This document shows, piece by piece, positions 45,936 to 56,389 of a DNA stretch of 64,000 nt. The notes beneath the pieces are model-generated. The model did no database searches. It saw only the letters and a list, made by a program, of their open reading frames with translations, and was not told the origin of the DNA. This stretch comes from Candidatus Lariskella endosymbiont of Epinotia ramella (lineage in GTDB: Bacteria; Pseudomonadota; Alphaproteobacteria; Rickettsiales; Midichloriaceae): assembly GCF_964019805.1 (NCBI RefSeq), contig NZ_OZ026472.1:806001-870000 (forward strand), written 5' to 3'. The stretch's first letter is position 1. Each line of letters begins with the position of its first letter. Position numbers and translations under genes: made by a program.

Positions 45936-47750
45936 ATGATTTTTGTAATATATCAGCGCTGCAAAAATATTATAAAAAGTCGATTAGTCAAAAATTTCGA
46001 TGAAGGAGATAGTACAAACCTAAATTCTGTAGAACGCGCTGCACACAGCATTCTACAACAAAAAAACTTATTACAGGATTATGAAACAGAAAAGAAACTA
46101 GATGTTAGTATTCCAAGGTTATATTGTATCTTTGCAATCTTCACATTTGCCTTCTTAGTTATAGTGCTACGTATGATGGATCTGACTTTCATGAACATAG
46201 AGGAAGTCGATAGTATATATAATAAAACATATGCAGACTTCACCACTTCTAGAGCAGATATTTTGGATAGAAATGGCGAGATACTTGCTTCAAATATATC
46301 AACTGCTTCATTACACGCTCACCCAAAACAACTAATAGATGCAAACAAAGCAGCAAAGCAAATAGCAAGTCTTGATATAGGCTTAAATTATCGTGATTTA
46401 TATAATAAATTTAATAGTGGCAAAGAATTTATATGGTTAAAGCGACATCTAACCCCCTCTGAACAACAAAAAGTGCATAACCTTGGAATACCTGGGATAT
46501 ATTTGAGCAAGGATAGCAGGCGTGTTTATACATATGAAAATTTGTTTTCTCATATACTTGGATATGTAGATGTTGATGGAATTGGCATAGCTGGAATAGA
46601 AAAATCTTATCAAGAGAGATTAATTACAGAGAAAAAAGAGCCTATGCAGCTTTCACTAGACGCTAGAGTGCAACATGCACTGTATAAAGTATTGAAAGAT
46701 ACAATATCAGCCAATTCTGCAGATGGTGGAGTCGCAGCTGTTATGAATGTTAACAACGGCGAAATAGTTGGCATAGTCAGTCTCCCAGATTTTAATCCTC
46801 ATAAATTATCCAGTGTAAAACGTGATCACCTATTTAATCAAGCAACTCTCGGTGTTTATGAAATGGGATCTCCGTTTAAGCTTTTTACTGTTGCTATGGG
46901 GCTTGATACAGGAAAAATATCAGTAAATGACGCATTTGATGTATCACATCCAATAAAAATTGGTAAATTTCAAATTAATGATTATAGAGGAAAAGGAGGC
47001 ACGCTTTCAGTTCCAGAAATTATAATGTATTCGTCAAACCTTGGCGTCGCGCAGATAGCCAAACTTATTGGCATTAAGCAACATAAACAATATATACAAA
47101 ATCTTGGCTTGACTTCTGAAATTAACTTTGATGTTCCAGAAATAGGGAAACCAATATATCCAAGAGATAACAAGTGGGGAGAAGTTAGCGCTACAACTAT
47201 TAGCTATGGACATGGTATTGCTGTAACACCAATACATTTAATGCAAGCAATATCTGCGATTGTAAATAACGGCATTTTATATCAGCCTACTGTAATCAAG
47301 CATGCTGAGAATACTAAAATCATCAGCAAAAGAGTGATAAAAGCTGAAACATCAGAATTAATGAGAAAGATTCTAAAACTATCTGTAGAGCATGGGTCCG
47401 CTAAAAATGCATATGTTAAAGGCTACTCAGTTGGCGGAAAAACAGGCACTGCTGAAAAAAATAGTGGCGGCAGATATAACAAAAAGCTGAATATAGCGCT
47501 ATTTACTGGAGCATTTCCAATACATAAACCTGAATATATGGTACTTGTCATGGTTGATGCTCCAAAACCATGCGCTTATAATTCATGGCGTGCTACTGGC
47601 GGAGCAGTTGCAGCACCAGCAGCAAGTGAAATCATAAAGCTGATAGCTCCTATACTCGGCATTCAATCATCTGATAAAGAAGAAGCAGAAATACTGGAAG
47701 CAATGCGTTTAAATTACACTCCTCAATATAAAACTCTTGCAAATCGTTAG
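45936..47750 (+). CDS. ftsI: Peptidoglycan transpeptidase FtsI (PBP3)
   Basis: 604 residues. Cytoplasmic start, one membrane helix (about residues 65-82, IFAIFTFAFLVIVLRM), a dimerisation domain, then the penicillin-binding motifs: S312-PF-K315 (MGSPFKLF), S366-S-N368 (YSSNLGV) and K502-T-G504 (GGKTGTAEK). It cross-links septal peptidoglycan. Fourth gene of mraZ-rsmH-ftsL-ftsI; the mur genes that usually follow are absent here, and pccB comes next after about 170 bases. Confidence 0.96.
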   Translation: MIFVIYQRCKNIIKSRLVKNFDEGDSTNLNSVERAAHSILQQKNLLQDYETEKKLDVSIPRLYCIFAIFTFAFLVIVLRMMDLTFMNIEEVDSIYNKTYADFTTSRADILDRNGEILASNISTASLHAHPKQLIDANKAAKQIASLDIGLNYRDLYNKFNSGKEFIWLKRHLTPSEQQKVHNLGIPGIYLSKDSRRVYTYENLFSHILGYVDVDGIGIAGIEKSYQERLITEKKEPMQLSLDARVQHALYKVLKDTISANSADGGVAAVMNVNNGEIVGIVSLPDFNPHKLSSVKRDHLFNQATLGVYEMGSPFKLFTVAMGLDTGKISVNDAFDVSHPIKIGKFQINDYRGKGGTLSVPEIIMYSSNLGVAQIAKLIGIKQHKQYIQNLGLTSEINFDVPEIGKPIYPRDNKWGEVSATTISYGHGIAVTPIHLMQAISAIVNNGILYQPTVIKHAENTKIISKRVIKAETSELMRKILKLSVEHGSAKNAYVKGYSVGGKTGTAEKNSGGRYNKKLNIALFTGAFPIHKPEYMVLVMVDAPKPCAYNSWRATGGAVAAPAASEIIKLIAPILGIQSSDKEEAEILEAMRLNYTPQYKTLANR

Positions 47751-47922
47751 TTGATATTCTACAAGACTCGTTGTATGCGTTCTATTTTTGTAAATGCTAT
47801 TTTAGAAAAACAGGTAGGATTTGCATATATCTCTGATAAATAAAGTATGACGAGTACACCTCTTCACCAACAAATTTCTTATTTAGTATTTGTTTACCTT
47901 AAGCAACACCATAGCTGAAAAG

Positions 47923-49467
47923 ATGGAACAGAAAATTTTAAATAATAACCAGCTGTTAGAGCAAAAGCGTAAGATAGGCAGGCTTGGCGGCGGACAGCAT
48001 AGGATTGATAAGCAACACGAAAGCGGTAAGCTTACCGCAAGAGAACGACTTGAGGTACTATTAGATCCAGATTCATTTGAAGAATTTGGTAGCTTTGCAG
48101 AACATAGATGCAATAACTTTGGAATGGAAGAAAATGTAATCCTTGGGGATGGTGTTATAGTAGGTCAAGGGACCATAAATGGGAGGCCTGTATTCGTTTA
48201 TAGCCAAGATTTCACAGTTATGGGAGGCTCACTGGGCGAAGTACATGCAAGAAAAATAGCTCAAATTCAAGAAATTGCAATGCAAGTTGGCGCTCCTATT
48301 ATAGGAATCAATGATTCCGGTGGAGCAAGAATACAGGAAGGTGTTGATGCGCTTGCTGGCTATGGAATGATCTTTCAGAACAATGTTGATGCATCTGGAA
48401 TGGTTCCACAAATATCAGTAATCATGGGCCCCTGTGCTGGCGGTGCTGTATATTCCCCTGCCCTAACAGATTTTACTTTCATGGTTGAAGGAACATCTTA
48501 TATGTATGTGACGGGACCTGATGTGGTAAAGACTGTAACACATGAAGAAATCTCCCACGACAAGTTGGGTGGATCTAGGGTACATAGCACTAAAAATGGT
48601 GTATGTGATGCTGTATTTGAGAATGACATAGAATGTTTGCAGCAAGTTAGAAGACTTGTCGATTTTCTGCCGCTTTCCAGTACATCCTCTTCTGTTGTGC
48701 GTCATACTCTTGATCCTATAGACAGAATTGAAATGTCTCTAGATACGCTAGTGCCTGATAACCCAAGCATGCCTTATGACATGAGACATCTGATAGAGAA
48801 GATTGTAGATGAAGGAGATTTCTTTGAGATCAAGCCAGATTTTGCAAAAAATATTATCGTAGGCTTTGGAAGATTTGACGGTAGAACAGCAGGCATTGTT
48901 GCAAACCAGCCGCTTAATCTTGCAGGCTGTCTTGACATAGATGCTTCTGTAAAAGCAGCAAGGTTTATACGTTTTTGTGATGCATTCGATATACCAATTG
49001 TTACTCTAGTGGATGTTCCTGGATTTATGCCAGGCCTCACTCAAGAACACGGAGGAATAATAAAGCACGGTGCTAAATTGCTGTATGCGTATGCTGAAGC
49101 CACTGTACCAAAAGTAACCATTGTGATAAGGAAAGCTTATGGTGGCGCTTATATCGTAATGGGTTCCAAACACCTTGGTGGTGATATTAACTACGCTTGG
49201 GGAAATACAGAAATAGCGGTAATGGGCGCTAAGGGAGCAACTGCTATATTATATCGAGGAGATAAAATCTCTGAAAAGCAGAAAGAAGCATTAGCTATTG
49301 AATATCAGAAAAAATTTGCTTCGCCTTTCCTGGCAGCATCTAGAGGATATATAGATGATATAATAAGACCTTACAATACACGCTGGCGAATCTGTAAGGC
49401 TCTAATGTTGCTTGAAAACAAGAAGGTTCAAAAATATCGTAAGAAACATTCGAATTTGCCGCTATGA
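47923..49467 (+). CDS. pccB: Propionyl-CoA carboxylase, beta subunit
   Basis: 514 residues from ATG 47923 (a TTG at 47890 would add 11). Biotin carboxyl carrier-type carboxyltransferase: [70 protein letters not shown] and [28 protein letters not shown], with [20 protein letters not shown] near the end. It matches PccB rather than the longer AccA/AccD forms. Converts propionyl-CoA to methylmalonyl-CoA with PccA, which is not in the window. The stop overlaps the start of the nadV pseudogene (ATGATG). Confidence 0.94.
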   Translation: MEQKILNNNQLLEQKRKIGRLGGGQHRIDKQHESGKLTARERLEVLLDPDSFEEFGSFAEHRCNNFGMEENVILGDGVIVGQGTINGRPVFVYSQDFTVMGGSLGEVHARKIAQIQEIAMQVGAPIIGINDSGGARIQEGVDALAGYGMIFQNNVDASGMVPQISVIMGPCAGGAVYSPALTDFTFMVEGTSYMYVTGPDVVKTVTHEEISHDKLGGSRVHSTKNGVCDAVFENDIECLQQVRRLVDFLPLSSTSSSVVRHTLDPIDRIEMSLDTLVPDNPSMPYDMRHLIEKIVDEGDFFEIKPDFAKNIIVGFGRFDGRTAGIVANQPLNLAGCLDIDASVKAARFIRFCDAFDIPIVTLVDVPGFMPGLTQEHGGIIKHGAKLLYAYAEATVPKVTIVIRKAYGGAYIVMGSKHLGGDINYAWGNTEIAVMGAKGATAILYRGDKISEKQKEALAIEYQKKFASPFLAASRGYIDDIIRPYNTRWRICKALMLLENKKVQKYRKKHSNLPL

Positions 49468-50985
49468 TGCCAGCTAACCTTATACTTAACATAGATTCTT
49501 ATAAAGCTTCTCATTATCTTCAATATCCTAAAAATGCAGAATATATCTCTGCATATATAGAAGCAAGAGGCGGAGCATTTAAAAAGCTAATGTTTTTTGG
49601 CTTGCAGGCTTTCTTAAAAGAATATCTAACCAAGCCCATTTCTATGAAAGATATAGAAGAAGCTGAAGATTTTTTCAAGCTACATGGCTTGCCGTTTAAT
49701 AAACAAGGATGGTTACATATATATAATAAACACGGTGGATTTTTGCCACTTAAAATTGAAGCCGTCGCTGAAGGCGAAGTATTGCCAGTTAATAATAGAC
49801 CTCTTGCATAACCTGTTCAAAACTATGATTTTATTGTCACCAATACATAAAAATACTCACGGAGATCATTGTTGCGACGTTTTGCAAAAAATTTCTAGCT
49901 CAGAATGAGGTTATGCAAGAGGTCTAATGTATTATTACAAGTTGTAAACACAGATCCAAAATGTCTATGGCTTACTTGTTATGTAGAAACTGCTCTGTTA
50001 AGAGGTGTTTGGTATCCTACTACAGTTGCAACTCTCTCCTTTCACTGTAAAAGCATTATAAAAAAGTTTTTAGTGGAAACATCAGAAAATACTGAAGATA
50101 TTGATTTTAAGTTGCATGATTTTGGAGCAAGAAGTGCAACTTCGCTTGATAGCGCAGCGCTAGGTAGCATGGCACATCTAGTGAATTTTCGTGGTTCTGA
50201 TACTATTGCAGGCATTGTCGCTGCTCGCAGGTACTATGACGCAGAAATGGCAGGATATTCTATTCCAGCGGCAGATCATTCTACTATAACAGCGTGGGGA
50301 GTGGAAGACGAATTAGAGGCATATAGAAATATGTTAAATCAATTCTCCAAAGACAATGTAATTGCTATTGTCTCAGATTCATATAACATTTTGGAAGCGC
50401 TAGATAAATTATGGGGGTGAACAATTAAAGCAAGAAATAGAAAATTTTGGTGGGAAAGTGATAATTCGTCTAGATAGCGGAAACCCAGTACAAGGTGTAC
50501 CAGAGGCAATAGAAATACTGATGTCAAAGTTTGGCTATACAATAAATAGTAAAGGATATAAAGTATTGCCTAGTTATATTAGAGTAATCCAAGGAGACGG
50601 AATTTCTATTGGTTCTATAGAGAATATACTAATTGCCATGAAGTCCATGCAACAAAGCGCAGAGAATGTTGCATTCGGTATGGGCTCAGCTTTACTTCAA
50701 AAAGTTGATAGAGATACTATGAGTTTTGCAATGAAAGCTTCTGCTATATATAATTCTGGCATCTGGCATGATATGTATAAAAACCCTAAATTTGATCCTG
50801 ACAAACGTTCTAAAGCTGGAAGATTTGCGCTAGTTACAAATCAAGATGGAACGGTAGAAACCATAAAACTAGAAGATTTAGGAACAAGAGAGAATATGTT
50901 AAAGGTTGTCTTTGAAAATGGTGCATTACTAAATGATGTAAGTTTTGATTCTATTAGAAATAGAGTGGCAAGATTTCAGAGATAA
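49464..50985 (+). pseudogene. nadV: Nicotinamide phosphoribosyltransferase, broken
   Basis: Three pieces (49464-49796, 49929-50417, 50418-50985) together match NAMPT/NadV along its length: NILNIDSYKASHY-type start, VNTDPKCLWLTCYVET, HDFGARSATSLDSAALGSMAHLVNF, YSIPAADHSTITAWG, VIIRLDSGNPVQGVPE, SYIRVIQGDGISI and DPDKRSKAGRFAL. Two lesions break it: a 129-bp MITE at 49797-49925 that brings an in-frame stop, and an extra G in a run of five Gs at 50413-50417 that shifts frame just after LDKLWG. The intact enzyme makes NMN from nicotinamide for NAD synthesis. High residue conservation means the loss is recent. Confidence 0.92.
49797..49925 (+). mobile_element. MITE-G, 129 bp, inserted in nadV
   Basis: Ends AGACCTCTTGCATAACC and its inverse are identical to those of the ISL2-type IS at 38229-39126. 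Flanking 3-bp duplication AAT (49794-49796 and 49926-49928). Removing the element and one AAT restores the nadV frame (PVNN-VLLQVVNTD). No coding capacity; it depends on that transposase. Confidence 0.92.
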
Positions 50986-51034
50986 AATAACAAACATTAT
51001 TTAATATAATTGCTATACAACAAACTTATTTATT

Positions 51035-51145
51035 ATAGATTATAAGTTAATTTCTGCGCCTGATATTTTCACATATTTGCACCGAAATTAACAAAGTAAT
51101 ATGGAAAAATTAAGTAACAAGACCTATACAATGACTTTACATGTA
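51035..51145 (+). repeat. MR-C repeat, partial
   Basis: AAGTTAATTTCTGCGCCTGA, ATTTTCACATATTTGCACCG, AAATTAACAAAGTAATATGG and CCTATACAATGACTTTACATG. The surrounding gap 50986-51302 has no gene. Confidence 0.55.
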
Positions 51146-51302
51146 GAATTACAGCTAAAACTTTTTAAAATTGAACTTAAAAAATTTGAATTACAAACAT
51201 GCTAAATACTAAAAAGCGCCATTGCATAGAATAAATCTAGTTGAAAAATAACGAAGTATAATTTAATACTTCTCTGAAAAAGAATTTTATGATGATCAGC
51301 TC

Positions 51303-52019
51303 ATGGAGAGAAAGTATAACAGAATATTAATTAAGATATCAGGCGAAGCGCTAATGAACGAACAACGTTATGTGCATGATATCGATATTATTTCCCAAAT
51401 TTGTGAAGATGTAAAGAAAGTGCAATCGCTTGGCTATCAAATTTGTGTAGTAATAGGAGGAGGTAATATCTGCAGAGGCGCAACTGCTGCTGCAATTGGG
51501 ATAGAGCGTGCAAGTGCTGATTATATGGGCATGCTTGCAACTGTCATTAATGCTATAGCACTCCAAAGTAAACTGGAAAATCTTGGTGTTTTTACTAGAG
51601 TGCAATCAGCGATTCCTATGATGACAGTCGCAGAACCATATATAAGACGTCGAGCTATCAGACATATGGAGAAAAACAGAGTTGTTATATTTGCAGCTGG
51701 AACCGGAAACCCGTTTTTCACAACTGACACAGCAGCAGTACTTCGAGCAACAGAGATGAATTGCGATGCTATATTAAAAGGAACAAATGTTGATGGTGTT
51801 TATTCAGCAGACCCAAAATTAGATAAAAATGCTGTGAAACATCAAACTCTAACATATAAAGATGTTATACTGAATGACCTTGGCGTTATGGACACTACTG
51901 CTATAACTCTCGCTATGGACAATAAAATGCCAATTCTTGTGTTCGATATTCACTCTCCTGGTGAAATAGTTAAGGTTTTAGATCAGAATGGTAAATATTC
52001 AATTATTCACGGGTATTAA
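51303..52019 (+). CDS. pyrH: UMP kinase
   Basis: 238 residues. [12 protein letters not shown] at the start, [64 protein letters not shown]: the bacterial PyrH amino-acid-kinase fold. Phosphorylates UMP to UDP. frr starts 3 bases after its stop, the usual pyrH-frr pair. Confidence 0.97.
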   Translation: MERKYNRILIKISGEALMNEQRYVHDIDIISQICEDVKKVQSLGYQICVVIGGGNICRGATAAAIGIERASADYMGMLATVINAIALQSKLENLGVFTRVQSAIPMMTVAEPYIRRRAIRHMEKNRVVIFAAGTGNPFFTTDTAAVLRATEMNCDAILKGTNVDGVYSADPKLDKNAVKHQTLTYKDVILNDLGVMDTTAITLAMDNKMPILVFDIHSPGEIVKVLDQNGKYSIIHGY

Positions 52020-52022
52020 TGG

Positions 52023-52586
52023 ATGGAGAATGATAATTTTATTATTGCAGAAATTGAAAAACGTATGGAAGGAGCAGTTTCAAATCTTAAGCATGTACTA
52101 AACGGCTTGCGTACTGGTCGTGCTTCTGCTTCACTTTTAGATCCAATTAAAGTTGAAGTATACGGTGATTTTATGCCAATCAATCAGCTTAGTACTATCT
52201 CAGTGCCTGAATCTAGGCTTATAACAGTACAAGTTTGGGATAAATCACAAGTGAAAAATATTGAAAAAGCTATAATGTCTTCTGGCCTTGGTTTAAATCC
52301 TACATCAGATGGGCAGTTAATCAGAGTCCCTGTGCCAGATTTAACAGAGGAACGCAGACGTGAGTTAACGAAAAAAGCTGCTGAATATGGTGAAAATGCT
52401 AAGATAGCTATACGCAATATAAGACGTGATACACTTGACGTGTTGAAGAAAAATGAAAAAGATAAGGAAATATCAGAAGATGAGTTAAAAAGTCAAAGTG
52501 ATTTAGTACAAAAAATTACAGACCGCTATATTAAGCATGTTGATGAAGCAATAAAACAAAAATCTGCTGAGATTATGGGCGTTTAA
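52023..52586 (+). CDS. frr: Ribosome recycling factor
   Basis: 187 residues. IEKRMEGAVSNLKHVLNGLRTGRASASLLDPIKVEVYG at the start, the internal VPVPDLTEERRRELTKKAAEYGENAKIAIRNIRRD, and the helical C-terminus EDELKSQSDLVQKITDRYIKHVDEAIKQKSAEIM are all standard. It splits post-termination ribosomes with EF-G. Follows pyrH in an operon. Confidence 0.98.
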   Translation: MENDNFIIAEIEKRMEGAVSNLKHVLNGLRTGRASASLLDPIKVEVYGDFMPINQLSTISVPESRLITVQVWDKSQVKNIEKAIMSSGLGLNPTSDGQLIRVPVPDLTEERRRELTKKAAEYGENAKIAIRNIRRDTLDVLKKNEKDKEISEDELKSQSDLVQKITDRYIKHVDEAIKQKSAEIMGV

Positions 52587-52635
52587 CAATGCGTATTTTG
52601 TATATTTTTGTTTGAAGTTTTTTTTAGTATCTTTG

Positions 52636-52790
52636 CATATATCGCAGGTAAATGAAGAGCTGGTATTTATTAGACTTCAAAAAGAGCTAGGCACTTCCTT
52701 CATAAGTGTCCTAAGAAGAATGATGGTGTATACAAAATACATAAAGAATTTTGGTAACACTAATTTTGAAAAATATGACGAGTAATTAAT
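52636..52790 (-). repeat. MR-D repeat, full copy
   Basis: Inverted: ATATCGCAGGTAAATGAAGA, TTAGACTTCAAAAAGAGCTAG, AAAATACATAAAGAATTTTGG, TTTTGAAAAATATGACGAGTA. Confidence 0.65.
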
Positions 52791-52834
52791 TAGCATCTTA
52801 AAATTTTTTACTTATTAAATTATGTTGCTATGTA

Positions 52835-53070
52835 GTTGCTTGCGTCATAACTCTAAGAAGCTAGAGGATTTATCTTGGCCTGCAAGTAATTATGATACAC
52901 CGAAAGTCCAGCAGAAAAAGTGGCAAAAACCTTATGGATTTTGTTAAGTAGTATTTGTAAATTATATATCTGAAAATTAGCACAGAGCCGCTTCTTTAGG
53001 CTAATTTTTGTACATTGAGCTTTCCGTAAAAATTTATTTGCGCAGCAAATCGATTTTTGACGGGCAGATT
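52835..53070 (+). repeat. MR-A repeat, full copy
   Basis: Starts TTGCGTCATAACTCTAAGAA, then GAGGATTTATCTTGGCCTGC, AAAGTCCAGCAGAAAAAGTG, AACCTTATGGATTTTGTTAA, AATTAGCACAGAGCC, and the hairpin AAAAATTTATTTGCGCAGC / GCAAATCGATTTTTG. Beyond it, 53071-53453 has no gene. Confidence 0.75.
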
Positions 53071-53453
53071 ATGCAAAATTCAGAAACACATTTTATAAAG
53101 TTGCCTTGCTAAAATGACTTTTGTTTTTAAGATACATAATACAGCTCAAAACTTATTAAGATGTTTTTAGCAATTTTTTGAAAAATAGAGCTAAGATAAT
53201 ATAAAAGTTGCTAAACTATACTTATATACTGTTTATATATTGCAATCTCAATATACAAAACATTTAAAAGCAAGGTTATTATATGTTTTACTTAAAAAAT
53301 ATTGGCCACTTAGCAATATTCGCTCCATTTAAGATCCAAGGTATACAAAAAGTTGATTTGTTCTTATAATTTTTTGCATATTCTTATTGTTACTGTTACT
53401 CCAGATCTATATGCTATATAACGTATTATATTAAGTTGAAAGTGTTGAGTTTT

Positions 53454-54797
53454 ATGAGATATTGTTCAAAGTTATCATGTTGTTTATTGTTATTTTCTTG
53501 TTTCCTTTCTCTGCTAACTGGATGCGAAGTATTAGGTCCAAAAAAATTAAAAATTGATGGAGAAAAGATACCAGTTGATAGTAGCCTCGTAAACTATGCA
53601 CCAGACCCGCTCCTATCTAAACAAACTTTTAGCTACACAAAATCTCCTTGCAATTGCACTTTAGATCTTTCTGCCCATAACATAAAACGCACGTTTCAAT
53701 TTAACGGAAGTAAAAACTTACATGTTGTAAACCCACCGCTATTTGTCGAAAACAAACTAATCTTTATGGATGCGCATGGCGTTCTACAGGCTTTTGATTT
53801 AAAAAGCCAGAAAATGCTATGGTCTACTAAACTTATCCTAAAAAAACGTAGCAAAGGTATACTGTTTCCTTCTCCAGATTTTTTTAATGGTGGCATTACA
53901 GAACATGGTGGAATACTTTATGTTACACTTGGTTCGAACGCTGTGAAAGCTGTCAATATTGAAAACGGGAATGTAATATGGTCTGTTGATTTGATGAGTC
54001 CAACCAGAGCAACTCCTGTGCTGGATGGGCAGAGAGTGCTTATACAAACTGTTGATAATGGATTATATGCTCTTGATAAAAGTAGTGGCGAGGTAATTTG
54101 GCTTCACTCGTCTTTTGATGATAAAATATCAGTCATTGGAGTTGTTCGCCCCTTGATATATAATGGCTATGCGTTGATTCAAAAAACAAACGAAGGAATT
54201 TCTGCAATAGACCTGCGTGACGGCAACGAAGTTTTTGTGATTCCTACTACTATTAGTATTTTCACATCACTTATGCATGCTGGTCAAAACCTTCAAGCAA
54301 TACAAACCAATATGGTATTGGAAGGAGATTTATTATTCTTTAGTACAGGTGAAGGAATGCTTGGATGCTTTGATCTTGCATCTAAAAAGCTACTCTGGGA
54401 TAAGAGAATTTCAGTGAAACGCCAGATCTATATATGTGGAGATTTTTTGTATGTACTAGATCAAAACGATGTATTGATTGCTATCTTTAAACAAGACGGC
54501 AAGATAAAGTGGATGCAAAACTTAAAGAAAGTATATAAACCTAGGGATAGTAAGGATTTTGATTGGTTAGCTCCAACCATGATAAATGGAGAAATAATAA
54601 TTACACACTCTGCTGGCAAAACATTTGCATTTGACTCGGTTAATGGAGAAATGTCACAGAATGTTGCAGCGGCACTATCCACTCAAGATGGAATCAGCAT
54701 ACCTATCATTGTTAATAATGGAATTATTTATCAAGTGTATGGATATGGGAAGATTGTAGCATATGGCAAGGCAGTTGATACAAAAAAACTCAAGTAG
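53454..54797 (+). CDS. bamB: Outer-membrane assembly lipoprotein BamB (PQQ-like beta-propeller)
   Basis: 447 residues from ATG 53454; an in-frame TTG at 53436 would add 6. Signal peptide with lipobox LSLLTGC (cysteine near residue 24). The body has repeating beta-propeller blades, e.g. GVLQAFDLKSQKMLWSTKL, AVKAVNIENGNVIWSVDLM, GLYALDKSSGEVIWLHSSF, GMLGCFDLASKKLLWDKRI. BamB docks on BamA and helps insert outer-membrane proteins. Single gene. A quinoprotein dehydrogenase is unlikely since there is no catalytic domain. Confidence 0.88.
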   Translation: MRYCSKLSCCLLLFSCFLSLLTGCEVLGPKKLKIDGEKIPVDSSLVNYAPDPLLSKQTFSYTKSPCNCTLDLSAHNIKRTFQFNGSKNLHVVNPPLFVENKLIFMDAHGVLQAFDLKSQKMLWSTKLILKKRSKGILFPSPDFFNGGITEHGGILYVTLGSNAVKAVNIENGNVIWSVDLMSPTRATPVLDGQRVLIQTVDNGLYALDKSSGEVIWLHSSFDDKISVIGVVRPLIYNGYALIQKTNEGISAIDLRDGNEVFVIPTTISIFTSLMHAGQNLQAIQTNMVLEGDLLFFSTGEGMLGCFDLASKKLLWDKRISVKRQIYICGDFLYVLDQNDVLIAIFKQDGKIKWMQNLKKVYKPRDSKDFDWLAPTMINGEIIITHSAGKTFAFDSVNGEMSQNVAAALSTQDGISIPIIVNNGIIYQVYGYGKIVAYGKAVDTKKLK

Positions 54798-54861
54798 AGT
54801 GACACTCTGATAAATGAAGGGTTGATATTTTTATATAACCCGATCTTTAGATTAATAACTA

Positions 54862-55116
54862 ATGCGCGCGCCAAAAAGCCTCAGAAGAGGCATGAAATAG
54901 GCCCATGAGTGTCAAAATAGCGCTTTAAATCCGTAAAAAAATGTTATAATAAACGCAAAAACTTTACGGATTTTGTGAAAGTAGCATTTGCAGCATAGGC
55001 TCAATTAATATATCCCAAAATTAGCGCAGTGCTAAGTCCTGTGCTAATTTTTGCACATTTAACTTCTCCACAAAAATTGATTTGCATAGCAAATACATTT
55101 TTGGCGGGATAGACTA
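54862..55116 (+). repeat. MR-B repeat, full copy
   Basis: TGCGCGCGCCAAAAAGCCTC, CATGAAATAGGCCCATGAG, AAATCCGTAAAAAAATG and the matching CTTTACGGATTT, TTAGCGCAGTGC, CACATTTAACTTCTCC, hairpin, TTTTTGGCGGGATAGACTA. Gap 54798-55360 has no other feature. Confidence 0.8.
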
Positions 55117-55360
55117 ATAACTAAAAGTATATGTCAGATTTTTCCCCAATGACCACTGAGAACAAAGTGCTTGTGTGAGAATTGGTTCACAATTTCTTTG
55201 ATTGCAACACAACAAGAGACTGCTAATTATGTTATTGTACACTGAAATAACATATAGATTAGCAAATATAATCACTTAACCACTCAAAAATTTTATCTCA
55301 AAGATTTTTAGGTTGCGCTTGAGCATAGTTTATACTACCTTTCATTATTGAATTATTAAA

Positions 55361-55561
55361 GTGAAACAGCTATATAATGATAAAAGTCTACTAATGTTAT
55401 ATGTATACCTTGCTTATGCTGTATGGGTTTTAGTTTTATTTTTTATGCTAACAGCATCTTTACATTCGTTTATTCGCTCTAAAAAAACATTGCTACAAAT
55501 ATCGCAAAGAACCACAAGTACACATTACAGGAATGATGATACTGAACTCATAATGCAGTAG
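55361..55561 (+). CDS. ccmD: CcmD-like haem exporter small subunit
   Basis: 66 residues, GTG start at 55361. One membrane helix with the CcmD pattern (YVYLAYAVWVLVLFFMLTASLHSF) followed by a basic, charged segment (RSKKTLLQISQRTT). CcmD holds the CcmABC haem exporter together in cytochrome c maturation. ccmC is 1.3 kb downstream on the same strand, separated by repeats and an OmpA-like gene. Small size makes the call moderate. Confidence 0.58.
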   Translation: MKQLYNDKSLLMLYVYLAYAVWVLVLFFMLTASLHSFIRSKKTLLQISQRTTSTHYRNDDTELIMQ

Positions 55562-55602
55562 TTGTATGCGAACCACCAACGCTATAGAATAAATAGGCAC
55601 TA

Positions 55603-55773
55603 TACTTAAGTAAGTGGATGGTGCGAGGATTTGAAGAGCATGATTTTTTAGAGTACCAGTTCATTTCTGAATTAAATATTATATATATATTTGCGAAGAT
55701 AATTAACGAAGTAATACTTTAAAACTCAAGCCAAAAAGGTCTGCGCATGTGACTTTGGTGAGCAGTGCCTAAC
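55603..55773 (+). repeat. MR-C repeat, full copy
   Basis: TAAGTAAGTGGATGGTGCGA, GCATGATTTTTTAGAGTACC, TTCATTTCTGAATTAAATAT, GATAATTAACGAAGTAATAC, AAAAGGTCTGCGCATGTGAC, ending GAGCAGTGCCTAA. An MR-A copy follows at once. Confidence 0.7.
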
Positions 55774-55775
55774 TA

Positions 55776-56036
55776 GTCGCCTGCGTCATAATTCTAAGAA
55801 GCTAGAGGATTTATGTTGGCCTGCAAATAATTATGATGCATAGAAAGTCCAGCAGAAAAAGTGGCAAAATTGCCAAAAACCTTATGGATTTTGTTAAGTA
55901 ATATTTGCTAGGTATATGGCAAATTATATATCAGAAAATTAGCATATGGCAGAATCCTGGGTTAATTTTTGCACATTTAACTTCTCCACAAAAATTGATT
56001 TGTTTGCGTATATAAATTTTTGGCGGATGGACTACA
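55776..56036 (+). repeat. MR-A repeat, full copy
   Basis: Reference copy of MR-A: GCCTGCGTCATAATTCTAAG, GAGGATTTATGTTGGCCTGC, AAAGTCCAGCAGAAAAAGTG, GGCAAAATTGCC palindrome, CCTTATGGATTTTGTTAAG, TATATATCAGAAAATTAGC, CACATTTAACTTCTCC, hairpin, TGGCGGATGGACTA. Then GGCAATTCACGTTAAATAAA resembles a MITE-F end. 56100-56389 holds no gene. Confidence 0.75.
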
Positions 56037-56389
56037 AAATAATTGGCAATTCACGTTAAATAAATACAAAAAGCATCTCTACTTGTCATATACAGATTTA
56101 CAATTGCCTGAGAGCTTAATTTTTACAAATCAAGCTAAAGTATATATGCGATTTTAACATATCATATTGTCTTTATTATAATTTATAGCTTATAGCGATC
56201 AATAATAAGGATTAGCATTCAAATATTAGCATTGGTGCAAGTGATTATGATAAGCGCTCTGAACTTTTTTGAGCGTATCAATTGTAGGTGTATATTAGCA
56301 AAAGAAATTGTATATTTTATTGATAATTGTGCAAATATGTGTACAATACCCGTATATGTGTCCATCTATATATTATGGTATAAACTATT

